A stretch of DNA of 64,000 nt from Paractinoplanes pyxinae (GCF_026626335.1 NZ_JAPNTZ010000003.1:310001-374000), one strand, 5' to 3'. Shown: positions 38,289 through 47,811, numbered from the stretch's first letter. Notes: a model not told the origin generated them from the letters alone. Numbers and translations are program-made.

Positions 38289-39584
38289 GTGGAGCGGCTG
38301 CACGAGCTGGCGGCCCGCTACGACGTCCCGGGCGCGGCCGTCGCGATCGGTCACGGCGACGAGCTGATCGAGGCGGCGACCGGGGTGCTCAACCTCGAGA
38401 CCGGGGTCGAGGCCACTCCCGAGAGCGTGTTCCAGATCGGCTCGGTCACCAAGGTGTGGACCGCCGCGCTGGTCATGCAGCTGGTCGACGAGGGCCTGGT
38501 CGTCCTCGACGAGCCGGTGCGCCGCTACTTGCCCGCCTTTGCGGTGGTCGACGCGGAAGCGAGTGAGTCGGTCACCGTACGGCAGCTGCTCACACACACG
38601 GGCGGCTTCGACGGCGACCTGTTCGAGGACACGGGTCGCGGCGACGAGGCGCTCGACCGCTACCTGGCCTATCTGGGCGACAACGCCACGCAGTTCGCGC
38701 CGCCGGGCGAGCTGTACTCGTACTCCAATTCGGGTTTCGCCGTGCTGGGGGCGCTGGTCGCGAGGCTGCGCGGCGGCACGTACGAGTCGGTGCTGCGCGA
38801 CCGGCTGATCGAGCCGCTCGGCGCCCGCCACATGGCCCTGCTGGCCGAGGAGGCGATCCTCTTCCGGGCCGCGGCCGGGCACGTACGCGGTGAGGTGGCC
38901 CGCCCGTGGCAGATGCCCCGATCGCTCGCGGCGGCCGGCGCCACCGCGTGTGCCGCTCCGCGCGATCTCGTCCGGTTCGGGCGGCTGTTCCTGAACGAGG
39001 GCGAGCGGTTGTTGTCGCCCGGCGCTGTCGCGGCCATGACGTCGCAGCAGCTCGCTCTGCCCGGAGTGCCGGCTGGGCGTCGTGGGCTCGGCTTCGAGCT
39101 CTTCGCATGGGACGGTCAGGCCGCGTACGGCCACGACGGCGACACTATCGGCCAGGCCACCGTGTGGCGGGTCGTTCCGAGCCACCGCCTCGTGGTCGCC
39201 ATCAGCGCCACCGGCGCCGGCTCGGCCGGCTTCTTCGACGAACTGCTGGCCGGCATCGTGCACGACCTGACCGGCCTGACCGTTCCGGGCCGCCCGGTAC
39301 CACCGGCGGGCCCGCACGAGCCGGGTCCGGCCCGGTTCGCCGGACGCTACGAGTTCCCCCTGGGTTCGTACGAGATAGTCGCGACCGGCGACGGCCTCGA
39401 GGTGACCGCCACCCCGCGCGGCCTGGCCGCCGAGGCCGGCGAGAGCCGCACCACCCGCCGCTACGTGCTGCTTTCCGGCACCACGTACATCAGCGCCGAG
39501 CCGTTCCAGGACCGCCACGACACGTTCACCATCGTCGGCGACGGCCAGTACTTCTACGGCGGCCGGCTCGCCCGGCGGGTCTGA
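38289..39584 (+). CDS. Serine hydrolase, beta-lactamase class C/PBP-like
   Basis: A 431-residue hydrolase. The nucleophile motif SxxK is SVTK (Ser52, Lys55). The YxN motif is YSN in YSYSNSGF. HDGD near residue 280 occupies the place of the third (KTG-like) motif. A C-terminal lipocalin-like beta domain follows (about 340-431). No signal peptide is present, so a cytoplasmic esterase or peptidase role is more likely than beta-lactam resistance. The GTG start directly follows the SnoaL-like gene. Confidence 0.88.
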   Translation: MERLHELAARYDVPGAAVAIGHGDELIEAATGVLNLETGVEATPESVFQIGSVTKVWTAALVMQLVDEGLVVLDEPVRRYLPAFAVVDAEASESVTVRQLLTHTGGFDGDLFEDTGRGDEALDRYLAYLGDNATQFAPPGELYSYSNSGFAVLGALVARLRGGTYESVLRDRLIEPLGARHMALLAEEAILFRAAAGHVRGEVARPWQMPRSLAAAGATACAAPRDLVRFGRLFLNEGERLLSPGAVAAMTSQQLALPGVPAGRRGLGFELFAWDGQAAYGHDGDTIGQATVWRVVPSHRLVVAISATGAGSAGFFDELLAGIVHDLTGLTVPGRPVPPAGPHEPGPARFAGRYEFPLGSYEIVATGDGLEVTATPRGLAAEAGESRTTRRYVLLSGTTYISAEPFQDRHDTFTIVGDGQYFYGGRLARRV

Positions 39585-39658
39585 CAGCTTCCTGACTTCT
39601 CGTCGCCAGGCTGGGCGCTCGGCCCGGGAGCGGCCCGGGCGAGAAGTGAGGATCGTCC

Positions 39659-40207
39659 ATGCGCAGACACCTGTTACTGGCGAGCGCCATCGCGCTGGTG
39701 GCGTTGCCCGGCTGCGGGGCAGAGCCGAAAGACCAGAGTGCCAAGGTGGCCACGCTTGTGAGCCCGGCCGCCGCCGAGGCGTCGGCGTCGGCCCCGCCGC
39801 AGCGGCCGCGGGAACGGCTCGACACCACGCCGGAAGAGTTCGAGGCGATGCTCAAGCCGTACAACAAGTGCATGAAGGAGCACGGCGGCTATGTGAAAGG
39901 CGAGGGCAGCGGGGTCCGGGCCGCCACCAAGGCCGAGTCGGACAAGGCCGAGGCGGCCAACCGGATCTGCGAGCCGCAGTTCATGCCGCTCCCGCCGTGG
40001 GAGAAGGACCCGGCCAACCCCGAGTCCCGCGACTTCGCCCGGGATGTCGTGGCCTGCCTGAAGGACAAGGGCGTCAAGTACGTCGCGGTCGCCGACGACG
40101 GCATCAGCATCGCGCTCGGCGGCGACCAGAACGACTCCCGCTCGATCCGGATGGGCATGGAACTGGCGCCGGAGTGCGAGCGCCAGGTCGCCGCCCGGAC
40201 CAAGTAG
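39659..40207 (+). CDS. Lipoprotein, tandem paralogue 1
   Basis: A 182-residue predicted lipoprotein. The signal peptide ends in the lipobox LPGC (Cys19). After a short linker comes a conserved core: RPRERLDTTPEEFEAMLKPY, NKCMKEHG, NRICEPQFMPLPPWEKDPAN, DVVACLKDKG and APECERQV. Four Cys are spaced for two disulfides. The same core is in the next gene. No function is known for the family; the adjacent exporter and two-component system suggest an envelope-stress or antimicrobial-peptide role. Confidence 0.8.
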   Translation: MRRHLLLASAIALVALPGCGAEPKDQSAKVATLVSPAAAEASASAPPQRPRERLDTTPEEFEAMLKPYNKCMKEHGGYVKGEGSGVRAATKAESDKAEAANRICEPQFMPLPPWEKDPANPESRDFARDVVACLKDKGVKYVAVADDGISIALGGDQNDSRSIRMGMELAPECERQVAARTK

Positions 40208-40215
40208 GGGCGACC

Positions 40216-40731
40216 ATGCGCAGACACGTTGTCGTGCTGGCGATCGCCCTGACCGCGTTGTCGGCCTGTGGCAGCCAGCCGGAGCAGCAGGCCGAGGCTC
40301 CGAAGGTGGCCACGCTGAGCAGCCAGGCGCCATCCGCGAAGCCGGAGCGGCCGCGGGAACGGCTCGACACCACGCCCGAGGAGTTCGAGGCCATGCTCAA
40401 GCCGTACTACGAGTGCATGGACGAGAAGGGCGTGCTCGCCGTCCGGGTGGCTACCAACGGCCGCAAGAAGGCCATGACGGCCGATGAGATCGCCAAGGGA
40501 GAGGCGGCCGACCGGATCTGCGAGCCGCTCTACTACCCGCTGCCGCCGTGGGAGAAGGATCCGGCCAACCCCGAGGCCCGCGACTTCGCCCGCGCGGTCG
40601 TGAAGTGCCTCGAGGGCCAGGGAATCGACGCCGGCGTCGAGCCGGACGGGCTGACGGTCTCGTTCGGCCGGGACGTCCGCAAGGGCCTCGACAAGCTGCC
40701 GGAGTGCGAGCGCGAGGCCGCCGCCAAGTAG
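40216..40731 (+). CDS. Lipoprotein, tandem paralogue 2
   Basis: A 171-residue predicted lipoprotein with lipobox LSAC (Cys18). It repeats the core of its neighbour: RPRERLDTTPEEFEAMLKPY is identical, then YECMDEKG, DRICEPLYYPLPPWEKDPAN, VVKCLEGQG and LPECEREA. All four Cys are kept. The gene begins 8 bases after paralogue 1. The near-identical segments show a tandem duplication. The two copies differ mostly between the first and second Cys, which may be the variable binding part. Confidence 0.8.
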   Translation: MRRHVVVLAIALTALSACGSQPEQQAEAPKVATLSSQAPSAKPERPRERLDTTPEEFEAMLKPYYECMDEKGVLAVRVATNGRKKAMTADEIAKGEAADRICEPLYYPLPPWEKDPANPEARDFARAVVKCLEGQGIDAGVEPDGLTVSFGRDVRKGLDKLPECEREAAAK

Positions 40732-40756
40732 CGGAGAGCGCGGCGGCCGTCTCGGC

Positions 40757-41935
40757 TCAGACGGTCGCCAGCGCCTGCGTCGGGGGCAGGCGGGCCGCTC
40801 GTACGCAGGGATACACGCCCGCGAGAACGCCGATGACCACGGCGCCGGCCACCCCGGCCACGGCTGCCTCGGCCGGGACGACCAGCGGCCAGCCCTGCCA
40901 GCGGGCGTAACCGGCCGTGGCCAGCAGGCCCAATGACGTACCACCCAGACCGCCGATCGTGGCCAGCAGCACCGACTCGGTGAGGAACTGGCCGCGGATC
41001 TGCCCCCGGGTGGCGCCCAGCGCCCGCCGCAGCCCGATCTCCGAGCGCCGTTCCAGCACCGACACCACCATGGTGTTGGCCACCCCGATGCCGCCGACGA
41101 CCAGCGCCACCCCGGCCAGGGCCAGGAACAGCACCGAGAAGCTGCTCTCGGTGGCCCGTTTGGCCGCCAGCGCGTCGGAGGGCCGGGTGACGACCACCGC
41201 CCCCGGCCGCTCCGGCGAGACCGTCTCGGCCAGGACCGCCCGCACCGCCTCGATCTGCGGCTCGTCGCACTGCACATAGAGGACGGTCGGGCTGCCGTCG
41301 AAGCCGAGCTGCGCCTTGGCGGCCGGCCAGCCGACCAGCACCGAGCGGTCGATGTCGGGGGAGAGCGGCGTGGTGGCCAGGATGCCGACGACGGTGAACT
41401 TGCGGTCGGCGATCACCACCTGCGGTGTGGGCCGGCCCGCGACCAGGTCGGTCAGGCCGAGCCGGGTGGCGGCGACCGACCCGAGCACCACGGCCGGGTA
41501 GCGCTCGGTGGCCGGGGTCAGCCAGCGGCCCGCCCGGATGTGGGCGTCGATGGTGGGCAGCAGGTCGAGGCGGCTGGCCAGCACGGTCAGGCCGAGGCCG
41601 TCGTCCGGGTCGGTGCGATCGTTACGGCGTACGAGGGTGTGGGTGTTGGCGACCGCGCTGGCCGCCGTGACCGGGCCGATCCGGCGCACCATCTCGACCG
41701 CCGGCTCCGGCAGCCGGGCCGGCGGGTCGACGTCGGGCCGGGCCACCGCCTGCAGCGCGTTGGTGCCGAGCGCGTCCAGTTCTTCCACCAGCGCCGCCTG
41801 GCTGGACGCCGGGATGCCGGTCACCACCAGCATGGTGGCGATTCCGATGGCGATGCCCAGCCCCGACAGGGCGGCCCGGGCCGGCCGGGTCCGCAGCCCG
41901 ATCAGGCCCAGGCCGAGCAGGTCGAGCGGCTTCAT
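40757..41935 (-). CDS. ABC transporter permease, MacB/FtsX type
   Basis: A 392-residue membrane protein with the FtsX/MacB layout. One N-terminal helix (about residues 22-44) precedes a large extracytoplasmic MacB_PCD domain (45-265). Three C-terminal helices follow ([20 protein letters not shown] and two more). The cytoplasmic motif [20 protein letters not shown] is typical. MacB-type proteins act as mechanotransmitters and do not form channels of the import type. It is coupled to the ATPase gene (4-base overlap). Confidence 0.9.
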   Translation of the reverse strand: MKPLDLLGLGLIGLRTRPARAALSGLGIAIGIATMLVVTGIPASSQAALVEELDALGTNALQAVARPDVDPPARLPEPAVEMVRRIGPVTAASAVANTHTLVRRNDRTDPDDGLGLTVLASRLDLLPTIDAHIRAGRWLTPATERYPAVVLGSVAATRLGLTDLVAGRPTPQVVIADRKFTVVGILATTPLSPDIDRSVLVGWPAAKAQLGFDGSPTVLYVQCDEPQIEAVRAVLAETVSPERPGAVVVTRPSDALAAKRATESSFSVLFLALAGVALVVGGIGVANTMVVSVLERRSEIGLRRALGATRGQIRGQFLTESVLLATIGGLGGTSLGLLATAGYARWQGWPLVVPAEAAVAGVAGAVVIGVLAGVYPCVRAARLPPTQALATV

Positions 41936-42621
41936 GCGCGCACCTCGTCGCGGACGATCCGCCCGTCGCGGATCTCGATCCGCCGGGGCAGCGCGGCCGC
42001 GATGTCCCGGTCGTGGGTGATCAGCGCGATGGTCGTGCCCTCCTCGTTGAGACGGCGCAGCAGGTCGAGGACCGTCCGCCCGGTGGCGGTGTCGAGGGCG
42101 CCCGTGGGTTCGTCGGCCAGCACGAGCGAGGGCCGGTTGACCAGGGCGCGGGCGATCGCGACGCGCTGCCGTTCGCCGCCCGAGAGCTGCTGCGGGCGGT
42201 GCGAGGCGCGATGGGCCAGGCCGACCCGGTCGAGCGCGTGCTCGGCGCGTTCCCGGCGCCGGCGGCGCGGCACCCCGGCGTACAGAAGGCCGGTTGAGAC
42301 GTTCTCGGCCGCGGTGAGCCCGTCGGCCAGGTGGAACTGCTGGAAGACGAAGCCGATCTCGCGGGCCCGCAGCGCCGACAGGTGCCGGTCGCGCAGCGTG
42401 GCGATGTCCCGGCCCGAGATCAGCACGGTGCCGGTGGTGGGCCGGTCGAGCGTGCCGATGATGTTGAGCAGCGTCGACTTGCCCGATCCGGACGGGCCGA
42501 CGATGGCCACCAGCTCGCCCGCGGCCACGTCGAGGCTCACGCCGGCCAGCGCGGTCACGCCGCCCGGATACACCATGCCGGCATTTCGCACGGAAAGGAC
42601 GGGGAGGGCGGGCGCGGTCAC
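41932..42621 (-). CDS. ABC transporter ATP-binding protein, MacB/LolD type
   Basis: A 229-residue ABC ATPase. Walker A is GPSGSGKST. The signature is [15 protein letters not shown] and Walker B is [31 protein letters not shown] is the Q-loop. GTG 42621 is chosen because it overlaps the stop of the HlyD gene (GTGA) and gives the normal family N-terminus. It drives the permease encoded downstream. Confidence 0.93.
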   Translation of the reverse strand: MTAPALPVLSVRNAGMVYPGGVTALAGVSLDVAAGELVAIVGPSGSGKSTLLNIIGTLDRPTTGTVLISGRDIATLRDRHLSALRAREIGFVFQQFHLADGLTAAENVSTGLLYAGVPRRRRRERAEHALDRVGLAHRASHRPQQLSGGERQRVAIARALVNRPSLVLADEPTGALDTATGRTVLDLLRRLNEEGTTIALITHDRDIAAALPRRIEIRDGRIVRDEVRA

Positions 42622-43670
42622 GAGGCCACCACCACGTCCATGTCCTCGGTCAGACCCTCGCCGGTCACCTGCACCCACCCGTCGGCGAACATGCCGGCCT
42701 TGACCTGGATCAAACCCTGAGGTCCCTGTACGGCGTACCCGCCCTCGCTCAGCGCCACGAGCGCCTCGATCGGCACCGCCAGGACCTTTTTCGCCGTACG
42801 CCCGGGGAAGTTGACCTTGACTTCGGCCGAATCCAGCTTCGCGATGGCGGCAGGCTTGTCGACCGCCACGGACACGACCAGCCGCGGGGTGTCGCCCTCA
42901 TCCGCCGCGAGATCGCGGCCCACGGCGCTCACCCGGGCCGGAATTGTACGATCGTCGGGCAGTACGACCGTCACCCGAGAACCCCGTGCCAGCTTCGCCG
43001 CGTCGCTCAGCTCGGCGGCCACCGTGATCACCTTCCGGGTCGAGGTGACGGTCATCAGGTCCGCCTCGGCGGCCGCGCCGGGCTGCACGGTCAGCGACTC
43101 CACCCGTACGGCCCCGGTCCGGACCACGACGTCACCCACCGCGACCGTTCCCGTTACCGGCCGACCCAGGTCCCGCTGCCAGCGCTTGACCGCGCCGACC
43201 AGCTCCGGGGTCAGCACGCTCTCGCCGGCCGGCGTCTTCGCGGGCCGCCGCCCGACCCGGTAACCCAGCGCCCGCAGGTTGTCGGCGACGATCCGCACGT
43301 CCCGGCCCGACATCAGCGGCGTGGCGATCGGCCGGTAGAGCGGCATCCCGCCGTAGAACAGCACCACCGGCGCGTCGTCGGCCCGGAACAGCTGGCGGCC
43401 GCGTTTCACCGTCGCGCCCACGGCCGGCAGCCAGGTCACCGTGCCCGTCGCGCGCCCGGCGAGCGGACGGGCCGAGCCGTACCCGATGCGCCCGGTCAGC
43501 GACGTCGTGGTGGACAGATCGCGGCGTTCGAGCTTCACGGTGGCGACCTGAGCGACCGGTTCGGCCGCCGGAGCCGGATCGAGCGCCCGGTCGCGGGTCA
43601 GGGCGAAGGCCGTCGCGGCGCCGGCCAGGACGACCACGAGCGTGACGACCGTTGCAGTTTTGCGGAGCAT
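42618..43670 (-). CDS. HlyD/MacA-type adaptor with peptidoglycan-binding domain
   Basis: A 350-residue membrane-anchored adaptor. A single N-terminal helix ([18 protein letters not shown]) anchors it outside. A beta-barrel/lipoyl half follows ([20 protein letters not shown]). A peptidoglycan-binding-1 domain is inserted at about 125-180 ([13 protein letters not shown], then [13 protein letters not shown]). A C-terminal barrel-type region ends the chain. This mix is typical of Gram-positive MacA-like proteins. It is the first gene of the exporter operon. Confidence 0.88.
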   Translation of the reverse strand: MLRKTATVVTLVVVLAGAATAFALTRDRALDPAPAAEPVAQVATVKLERRDLSTTTSLTGRIGYGSARPLAGRATGTVTWLPAVGATVKRGRQLFRADDAPVVLFYGGMPLYRPIATPLMSGRDVRIVADNLRALGYRVGRRPAKTPAGESVLTPELVGAVKRWQRDLGRPVTGTVAVGDVVVRTGAVRVESLTVQPGAAAEADLMTVTSTRKVITVAAELSDAAKLARGSRVTVVLPDDRTIPARVSAVGRDLAADEGDTPRLVVSVAVDKPAAIAKLDSAEVKVNFPGRTAKKVLAVPIEALVALSEGGYAVQGPQGLIQVKAGMFADGWVQVTGEGLTEDMDVVVAS

Positions 43671-43694
43671 GGTTGAGCAGCGTGTCCGGCGATC

Positions 43695-43716
43695 GTCAGG
43701 AACCTGTCAGATACCG
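43695..43716. promoter_or_regulatory. 11-bp direct repeat, candidate OmpR/PhoB-type box
   Basis: GTCAGGAACCT and GTCAGATACCG stand head to tail (8 of 11 bases equal), in the 92-bp gap between the exporter operon and the response regulator. An 11-bp period is usual for this regulator class. Confidence 0.5.
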
Positions 43717-43762
43717 CCTGATCTTGGTCCGGCCCTTTCCCGGGCGACCTATCATCGCCGCC

Positions 43763-44452
43763 ATGTGCGCGAAGGTGCTGGTCGCCGAGGACGATCCCCG
43801 GCAGGCCGAGGTCGTGCGGCGCTACCTGGCCGCGGCGGGACACGAGACGCTGGTCGTGCACGACGGCCGGGCCGCGCTCGACGAGGCCCGCCGCTGGCAG
43901 CCCGGCCTGCTGGTGCTCGACGTGATGATGCCGGGCCTGGACGGGCTGCGCGTGTGCCGCACCCTGCGCGAGGAGTCGGACGTGCTGGTGCTGATGCTGA
44001 CCGCCCGGGCCACCGAGGACGACCTGCTGCTCGGGCTGGAGCTCGGCGCCGACGACTACCTGACCAAGCCGTACAGCCCGCGCGAGCTGATGGCCCGGGT
44101 GCGGACGCTGCTGCGGCGCGCGCCGTCCGGGCCGGACGAGCCCGGGCCGCGGCGGATCGGGCGGCTGGCCGTCGACCTGGCCCGCCACCACGTGAGCGTC
44201 GACGGCGAACCGGTCGAGTGCACGCGGGGCGAGTTCGCGATCCTGGCCGCCATGGCCGACCAGCCGGAACGGGTATTCACCCGGGCCCAGCTGCTGCACC
44301 ACACCCGCGGCATCGACCGCAGCTCGACCGAGCGCACCATCGACATGCACGTGCTCAACTTGCGCCGCAAGATCGAGACGGACCCGCAGCGGCCCGCGCA
44401 GCTGGTCACGGTGTACGGGGTCGGCTACAAGCTGTCCGCCGGTACGCCGTGA
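43763..44452 (+). CDS. OmpR/PhoB-family response regulator
   Basis: A 229-residue regulator. The receiver has the acidic pair in AEDDP, the phosphoacceptor Asp53 in LVLDVMMPG, the Thr in LMLTA and the Lys in YLTKPYSP. The C-terminal winged helix has RTIDMHVLNLRRKIE and the VYGVGYKL hairpin. TATCAT lies 7 bases before the ATG. The kinase gene overlaps its stop (GTGA). It probably controls the divergent exporter operon. Confidence 0.95.
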   Translation: MCAKVLVAEDDPRQAEVVRRYLAAAGHETLVVHDGRAALDEARRWQPGLLVLDVMMPGLDGLRVCRTLREESDVLVLMLTARATEDDLLLGLELGADDYLTKPYSPRELMARVRTLLRRAPSGPDEPGPRRIGRLAVDLARHHVSVDGEPVECTRGEFAILAAMADQPERVFTRAQLLHHTRGIDRSSTERTIDMHVLNLRRKIETDPQRPAQLVTVYGVGYKLSAGTP

Positions 44453-46242
44453 GGGCGGCCCGGGTGCCGCTGCGGCACAGCCTGGTGACCCGGCTGCTGG
44501 TCACCTCGGTGCTGATCGCGGTGGCGGCCATCGCGGCCACGGCCTGGCTGGCCACCCGGACGGCCACCCGCGCCATCACCCAGGAGCAGGGACGGTCGCT
44601 GACCGAGGAGAAGGGCGTCTACGACCTGCTGGTGGGCTACGCGGCCACGCACGCCAAGTGGTCCGGGGCGCAGAAGCTGATCGACGAGCGCGCGGCCAAG
44701 CTGGGCCGCCGGATCACCTTGACGACGGCCGACCGGACCGTGATCGCCGACTCGGGCGGCGGACTCTCCCTGCGTACGGCCCGGCCTTCGGCCCTGGTCG
44801 ACCCGCTCAACCTGGACCTCGGCCTGGTCGGGGGCGACGACCACATCGACGCCCGCGCGGCCGGTCCGTTCCGCGTGCCGGCGGCCGAGCGACCGCAACT
44901 GCAGAAGGCGGCGGCCGATGCCATGGGGTGCCTGCGCAAGACCGGCGTACCGGGAACGCTCGAGCAGCTGCCGAACGGCCGGCCGACGATCACCCTCGCC
45001 TCGGCCGACCCCGACGCCGCAGGGTGCGTCTCCCGGCTGCGCGACCTGGCGACCACCAGCGAGGCGAAGGCGCTGCGCACGCTGGGCCAGTCGGCCGCGC
45101 GCTGCCTCGGCATGGGGGCCGGCCTCACGGTCTATCTCAGCCCCGACTTCTCGCCGACGCTCATGAAGACCGGGATCGACGACGGGAGCCTGCAGCGCGA
45201 CATCGTCCCCGCCGAGCTGCTGTTCCGGCCGGCCAACGGGGCCGGCGCGACCCGCGTCCGCGAGTGCGTCGACAAGTCGCGCCGGACCATGCTGCGCAAG
45301 TACGTGTCCCCGCCCGCCCTGCTTTTCGTCACCGACCCCGGCACGGGCGCCGACCGGACCCGCTTCACGCTCTCCCGCGCCAACACGACCCGGATCGTGG
45401 CCACGACGGGCGCCGTGCTGCTGGTCACCATCGTCGTCACGGTGCTGGTCGGCCGCCGGCTGGTCCGTCCCCTGCGCGCTCTCACGGTGGCGGCCGAGGC
45501 ACACACCCCGGCCCCGGTTTCGCGCCAGGACGAGATCGGGTTGCTGGCCCGAGCGTTGAACGACTCGGCCGTACGCCGGGAAAGAGCCGAAACGCAGCGG
45601 CGGGCCATGGTCAGCGACGTCGCGCACGAGCTGCGCACCCCGCTCACGAACATCCGCAGCTGGCTGGAGGCGGCCCAGGACGACCTGGCCCCCACCGACG
45701 GCCAGCTGCTCGCGCTGCTGCACGAGGAGGCGGTGCAGCTGCAGCACATCATCGACGACCTGAGCGACCTGGCTGCGGCCGACGCCGGCACCCTGCGCGT
45801 GCACCCGTCGCCGGTTGTCGTCCGTGACCTGCTGGCCCAGGTGGCGGACGCGCACCGGGCCGCGGCCGACAATTCCGGCGTACGGCTGGAAACCGCGACC
45901 GAGGGCGACCCGGTGCTCACGGCCGACCCCGTCCGCCTGCGCCAGCTGCTGGGCAACCTGGTCTCCAACGCGATCCGCTACACCCCCACCGGCGGCACGG
46001 TGACCGTGACGGCCGCCGGCCCCACCATCACCGTCCGCGACACCGGCATCGGCATCGCCCCCGACCACCTACCGAAGATCTTCGACCGCTTCTGGCGCGC
46101 CGACACCTCCCGAAGCCGAGCCACCGGCGGCAGCGGTCTCGGCCTCCCCATAGCCCGCAAGATCGCCGAGGCCCACGGCGGCGCCCTGACCGCCGAAAGC
46201 ACCCCCGGCGCCGGCACGACCTTTACCCTTCGCCTGCCCTGA
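44449..46242 (+). CDS. Sensor histidine kinase
   Basis: A 597-residue membrane kinase. The first helix is at about 12-33. A large extracytoplasmic sensor (about 34-315) follows with four Cys in GCLRKTG, GCVSRL, RCLGMG and ECVDKS. The second helix is VATTGAVLLVTIVVTVLVG, followed by HAMP. The H-box is DVAHELRTPLTN (His393). The N-box is LLGNLVSNAIRYTP; the G-boxes are DTGIGIAPDHLPKIFDRF and GGSGLGLPIA. Four Cys may form two disulfides. The 3' end overlaps the convergent monophosphatase gene by 20 bp. Confidence 0.94.
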   Translation: MRAARVPLRHSLVTRLLVTSVLIAVAAIAATAWLATRTATRAITQEQGRSLTEEKGVYDLLVGYAATHAKWSGAQKLIDERAAKLGRRITLTTADRTVIADSGGGLSLRTARPSALVDPLNLDLGLVGGDDHIDARAAGPFRVPAAERPQLQKAAADAMGCLRKTGVPGTLEQLPNGRPTITLASADPDAAGCVSRLRDLATTSEAKALRTLGQSAARCLGMGAGLTVYLSPDFSPTLMKTGIDDGSLQRDIVPAELLFRPANGAGATRVRECVDKSRRTMLRKYVSPPALLFVTDPGTGADRTRFTLSRANTTRIVATTGAVLLVTIVVTVLVGRRLVRPLRALTVAAEAHTPAPVSRQDEIGLLARALNDSAVRRERAETQRRAMVSDVAHELRTPLTNIRSWLEAAQDDLAPTDGQLLALLHEEAVQLQHIIDDLSDLAAADAGTLRVHPSPVVVRDLLAQVADAHRAAADNSGVRLETATEGDPVLTADPVRLRQLLGNLVSNAIRYTPTGGTVTVTAAGPTITVRDTGIGIAPDHLPKIFDRFWRADTSRSRATGGSGLGLPIARKIAEAHGGALTAESTPGAGTTFTLRLP

Positions 46243-47002
46243 TCAGCTTCGAGAGCTCCGGCCACAGGTCGGGGGCGGCGCCGATGGTGAGCTCGGTGGT
46301 GAAGTCGTCGCCGCGGCCGCCGAGGACCACGCCGGCCTCGCGGGCGATCAGGGCGCCGGCGGCGATGTCCCACAGGTTCGTGTCGAGGGCCAGGCCGCCG
46401 TCCAACCGGCTCGCGGCCAGGTAGACCAAGTTCAGCGCGGCCGGCAGGCGCCGGATGTCGCCGCAGACCGGCAGCAGCTCGCGGACGACCTTGCCCGCTC
46501 GCTCCTTGGTGGCCGGGTTGGGCTGGAAGCTGACGCCGACCAGCGCCTTGTCCAGGGTCGGGCCGCCGGTGACGGTGAGCCGCTCGCCGTTGAGGAAGGC
46601 GCCGCCGCCGGCGATCGCGCTGAACGTTTCGCCGGCCACCGGCTCGTGCACCACGGCCACGCGGGGGTCGTCGCCCTCGTAGAGCGCGATGCAGACCGAC
46701 CACGGTCCCGTACGGCTGATGTAGTTGCGCGTGCCGTCGAGGGGGTCGATCACCCAGCTCCAGCCGCTCGTGCCGGGGCGGCCGTGGCCCTCCTCGGCCT
46801 GCATGGCGTCGTCGGGCCAGGCCGCGTGGATCGCCTCGACGATGAGCTTTTCGCTGGCGATGTCGACGTCCGAGACGACGTCGTTGGCGTGGGCCTTGGG
46901 CGCGCCGACGCGCAGGGTCTCGCGTCGTTCGATTTGCAGCCGGCCGGCCCGTACCGCCAGGTCGGCCGCGAGGTCGCGCGCGGCCGCAAGATCTCGATCC
47001 AT
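46223..47002 (-). CDS. Inositol monophosphatase-family protein
   Basis: A 259-residue Mg-dependent phosphatase. The family's motifs are all present: EEGHG (metal-binding Glu), WVIDPLDGTRNYI and LNLVYLAASRLDGGLALDTN with NLWDIAAG near the end. It may dephosphorylate inositol phosphate, histidinol phosphate or a related sugar phosphate; the family does not reveal which. TACCGT lies 6 bases upstream of the ATG. It is divergent from the small protein/MerR pair. Confidence 0.93.
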   Translation of the reverse strand: MDRDLAAARDLAADLAVRAGRLQIERRETLRVGAPKAHANDVVSDVDIASEKLIVEAIHAAWPDDAMQAEEGHGRPGTSGWSWVIDPLDGTRNYISRTGPWSVCIALYEGDDPRVAVVHEPVAGETFSAIAGGGAFLNGERLTVTGGPTLDKALVGVSFQPNPATKERAGKVVRELLPVCGDIRRLPAALNLVYLAASRLDGGLALDTNLWDIAAGALIAREAGVVLGGRGDDFTTELTIGAAPDLWPELSKLIRAGEG

Positions 47003-47019
47003 CCGGCCACGGTATCGGG

Positions 47020-47051
47020 TTGCATCCGGTACCCAGGTACAGGCTTACCGT
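47020..47051 (+). promoter_or_regulatory. MerR-type promoter with internal inverted repeat
   Basis: TTGCAT (47020-47025) and TTACCG (47045-47050) are separated by 19 bp, the long spacer typical for MerR-activated promoters. The spacer holds GTACC CA GGTAC (47029-47040). The ATG of the next gene follows 7 bases after the -10. The regulator is encoded in the same transcript. Confidence 0.65.
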
Positions 47052-47057
47052 GAAGCC

Positions 47058-47369
47058 ATGTCGTTCATCGCCCCTGACGCCTGCACCCTGCCCACGGCGG
47101 AGCAGCCACTCCGCGTGGCCGAGTTCGACGCCTTGTTCGCCACCGCCCTGCGCGGCGTCGAGCAGCCGGAGCCCACTCGCGCCCGCTTCCTGTTCACCGA
47201 CGAGCCCGGGCTGGCTCACACCGTACGCAATTTGACCGCTCGCGAAGCCGAATGCTGCTCCTTCTTCGCGTTCACGATCACCGAAGATCCTCTGCTTCTC
47301 GAGGTCGAAGTTCCTTCCCGGTACGCCGATGTGCTCGCCGCCCTCGTCGGGCGCGCCCGGGTCGCGTAG
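47058..47369 (+). CDS. Small conserved protein paired with MerR
   Basis: A 103-residue soluble protein. The conserved heart is NLTAREAECCSFFAFTITED with a vicinal Cys pair (about residues 71-72). Such proteins occur next to MerR-type regulators in actinomycetes. The paired thiols suggest metal or thiol-reagent binding, an inference. It lies directly behind the MerR-type promoter and shares one base with the merR start (TAGTG), so the two are co-translated. Confidence 0.75.
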   Translation: MSFIAPDACTLPTAEQPLRVAEFDALFATALRGVEQPEPTRARFLFTDEPGLAHTVRNLTAREAECCSFFAFTITEDPLLLEVEVPSRYADVLAALVGRARVA

Positions 47370-47779
47370 TGGACGGGCTGCGCACCGGGGAGGTCGCCGA
47401 GCAGGCCGGCGTCAACATCCAGACGCTGCGCTACTACGAGCGGCGCGGCCTGCTCGCCGAACCGGGGCGCTCGAACGGCGGCCACCGGCTCTATCCGCCC
47501 GGCACCGTGACCCGGCTGCAGCGCATCAAGGCGGCGCAGCGCCTCGGGTTCACCCTCGACGAGGTGGCCGAGCTGCTGAACGCCGGCCGAGGCGGGCACC
47601 CGACACCCGACCTGCGCCAACGCGCCGTCGACAAGATCGCCGAGATCGACCGCAAGATGGCCGGCCTGACCGCCATCCGTGCCACGCTGACCGAGGTCAT
47701 GGCGGCCCACTGCGAAAGCCTGATCGACTGCACCTGCGCGATGGCCGGCGCAGGCAAAAACGCGCCCGGCGGTCGGTGA
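47369..47779 (+). CDS. MerR-family heavy-metal-type regulator
   Basis: A 136-residue regulator. The winged helix is GEVAEQAGVNIQTLRYYERR (residues 7-26). A long dimerisation helix follows. The C-terminal loop has three Cys (115, 121, 123) in AAHCESLIDCTCAMAG, like the metal-binding loop of mercury or related sensors. The inducing metal is not certain: the upstream Cys of MerR is not obvious. No metal pump or reductase is nearby; the partner is the small Cys-pair protein. It probably autoregulates through the 19-bp-spacer promoter. Confidence 0.88.
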   Translation: MDGLRTGEVAEQAGVNIQTLRYYERRGLLAEPGRSNGGHRLYPPGTVTRLQRIKAAQRLGFTLDEVAELLNAGRGGHPTPDLRQRAVDKIAEIDRKMAGLTAIRATLTEVMAAHCESLIDCTCAMAGAGKNAPGGR

Positions 47780-47792
47780 ACCGCCGGGCGCG
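47761..47792. terminator. Strong hairpin shared by convergent genes
   Basis: A perfect 13-bp stem (CGCGCCCGGCGGT and complement) with a 6-base loop overlaps the merR stop codon and lies 20 bp from the convergent lipoprotein stop. It can serve both strands. There is no T-tract. Confidence 0.7.
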
Positions 47793-47811
47793 CCCCCGAT
47801 GTGCGTAAGGC

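Noticed and set aside
38289..39584. Antibiotic-resistance beta-lactamase (AmpC type).
   Set aside because: There is no signal peptide and a C-terminal extra domain is present. The class C motifs are shared with many esterases and peptidases.
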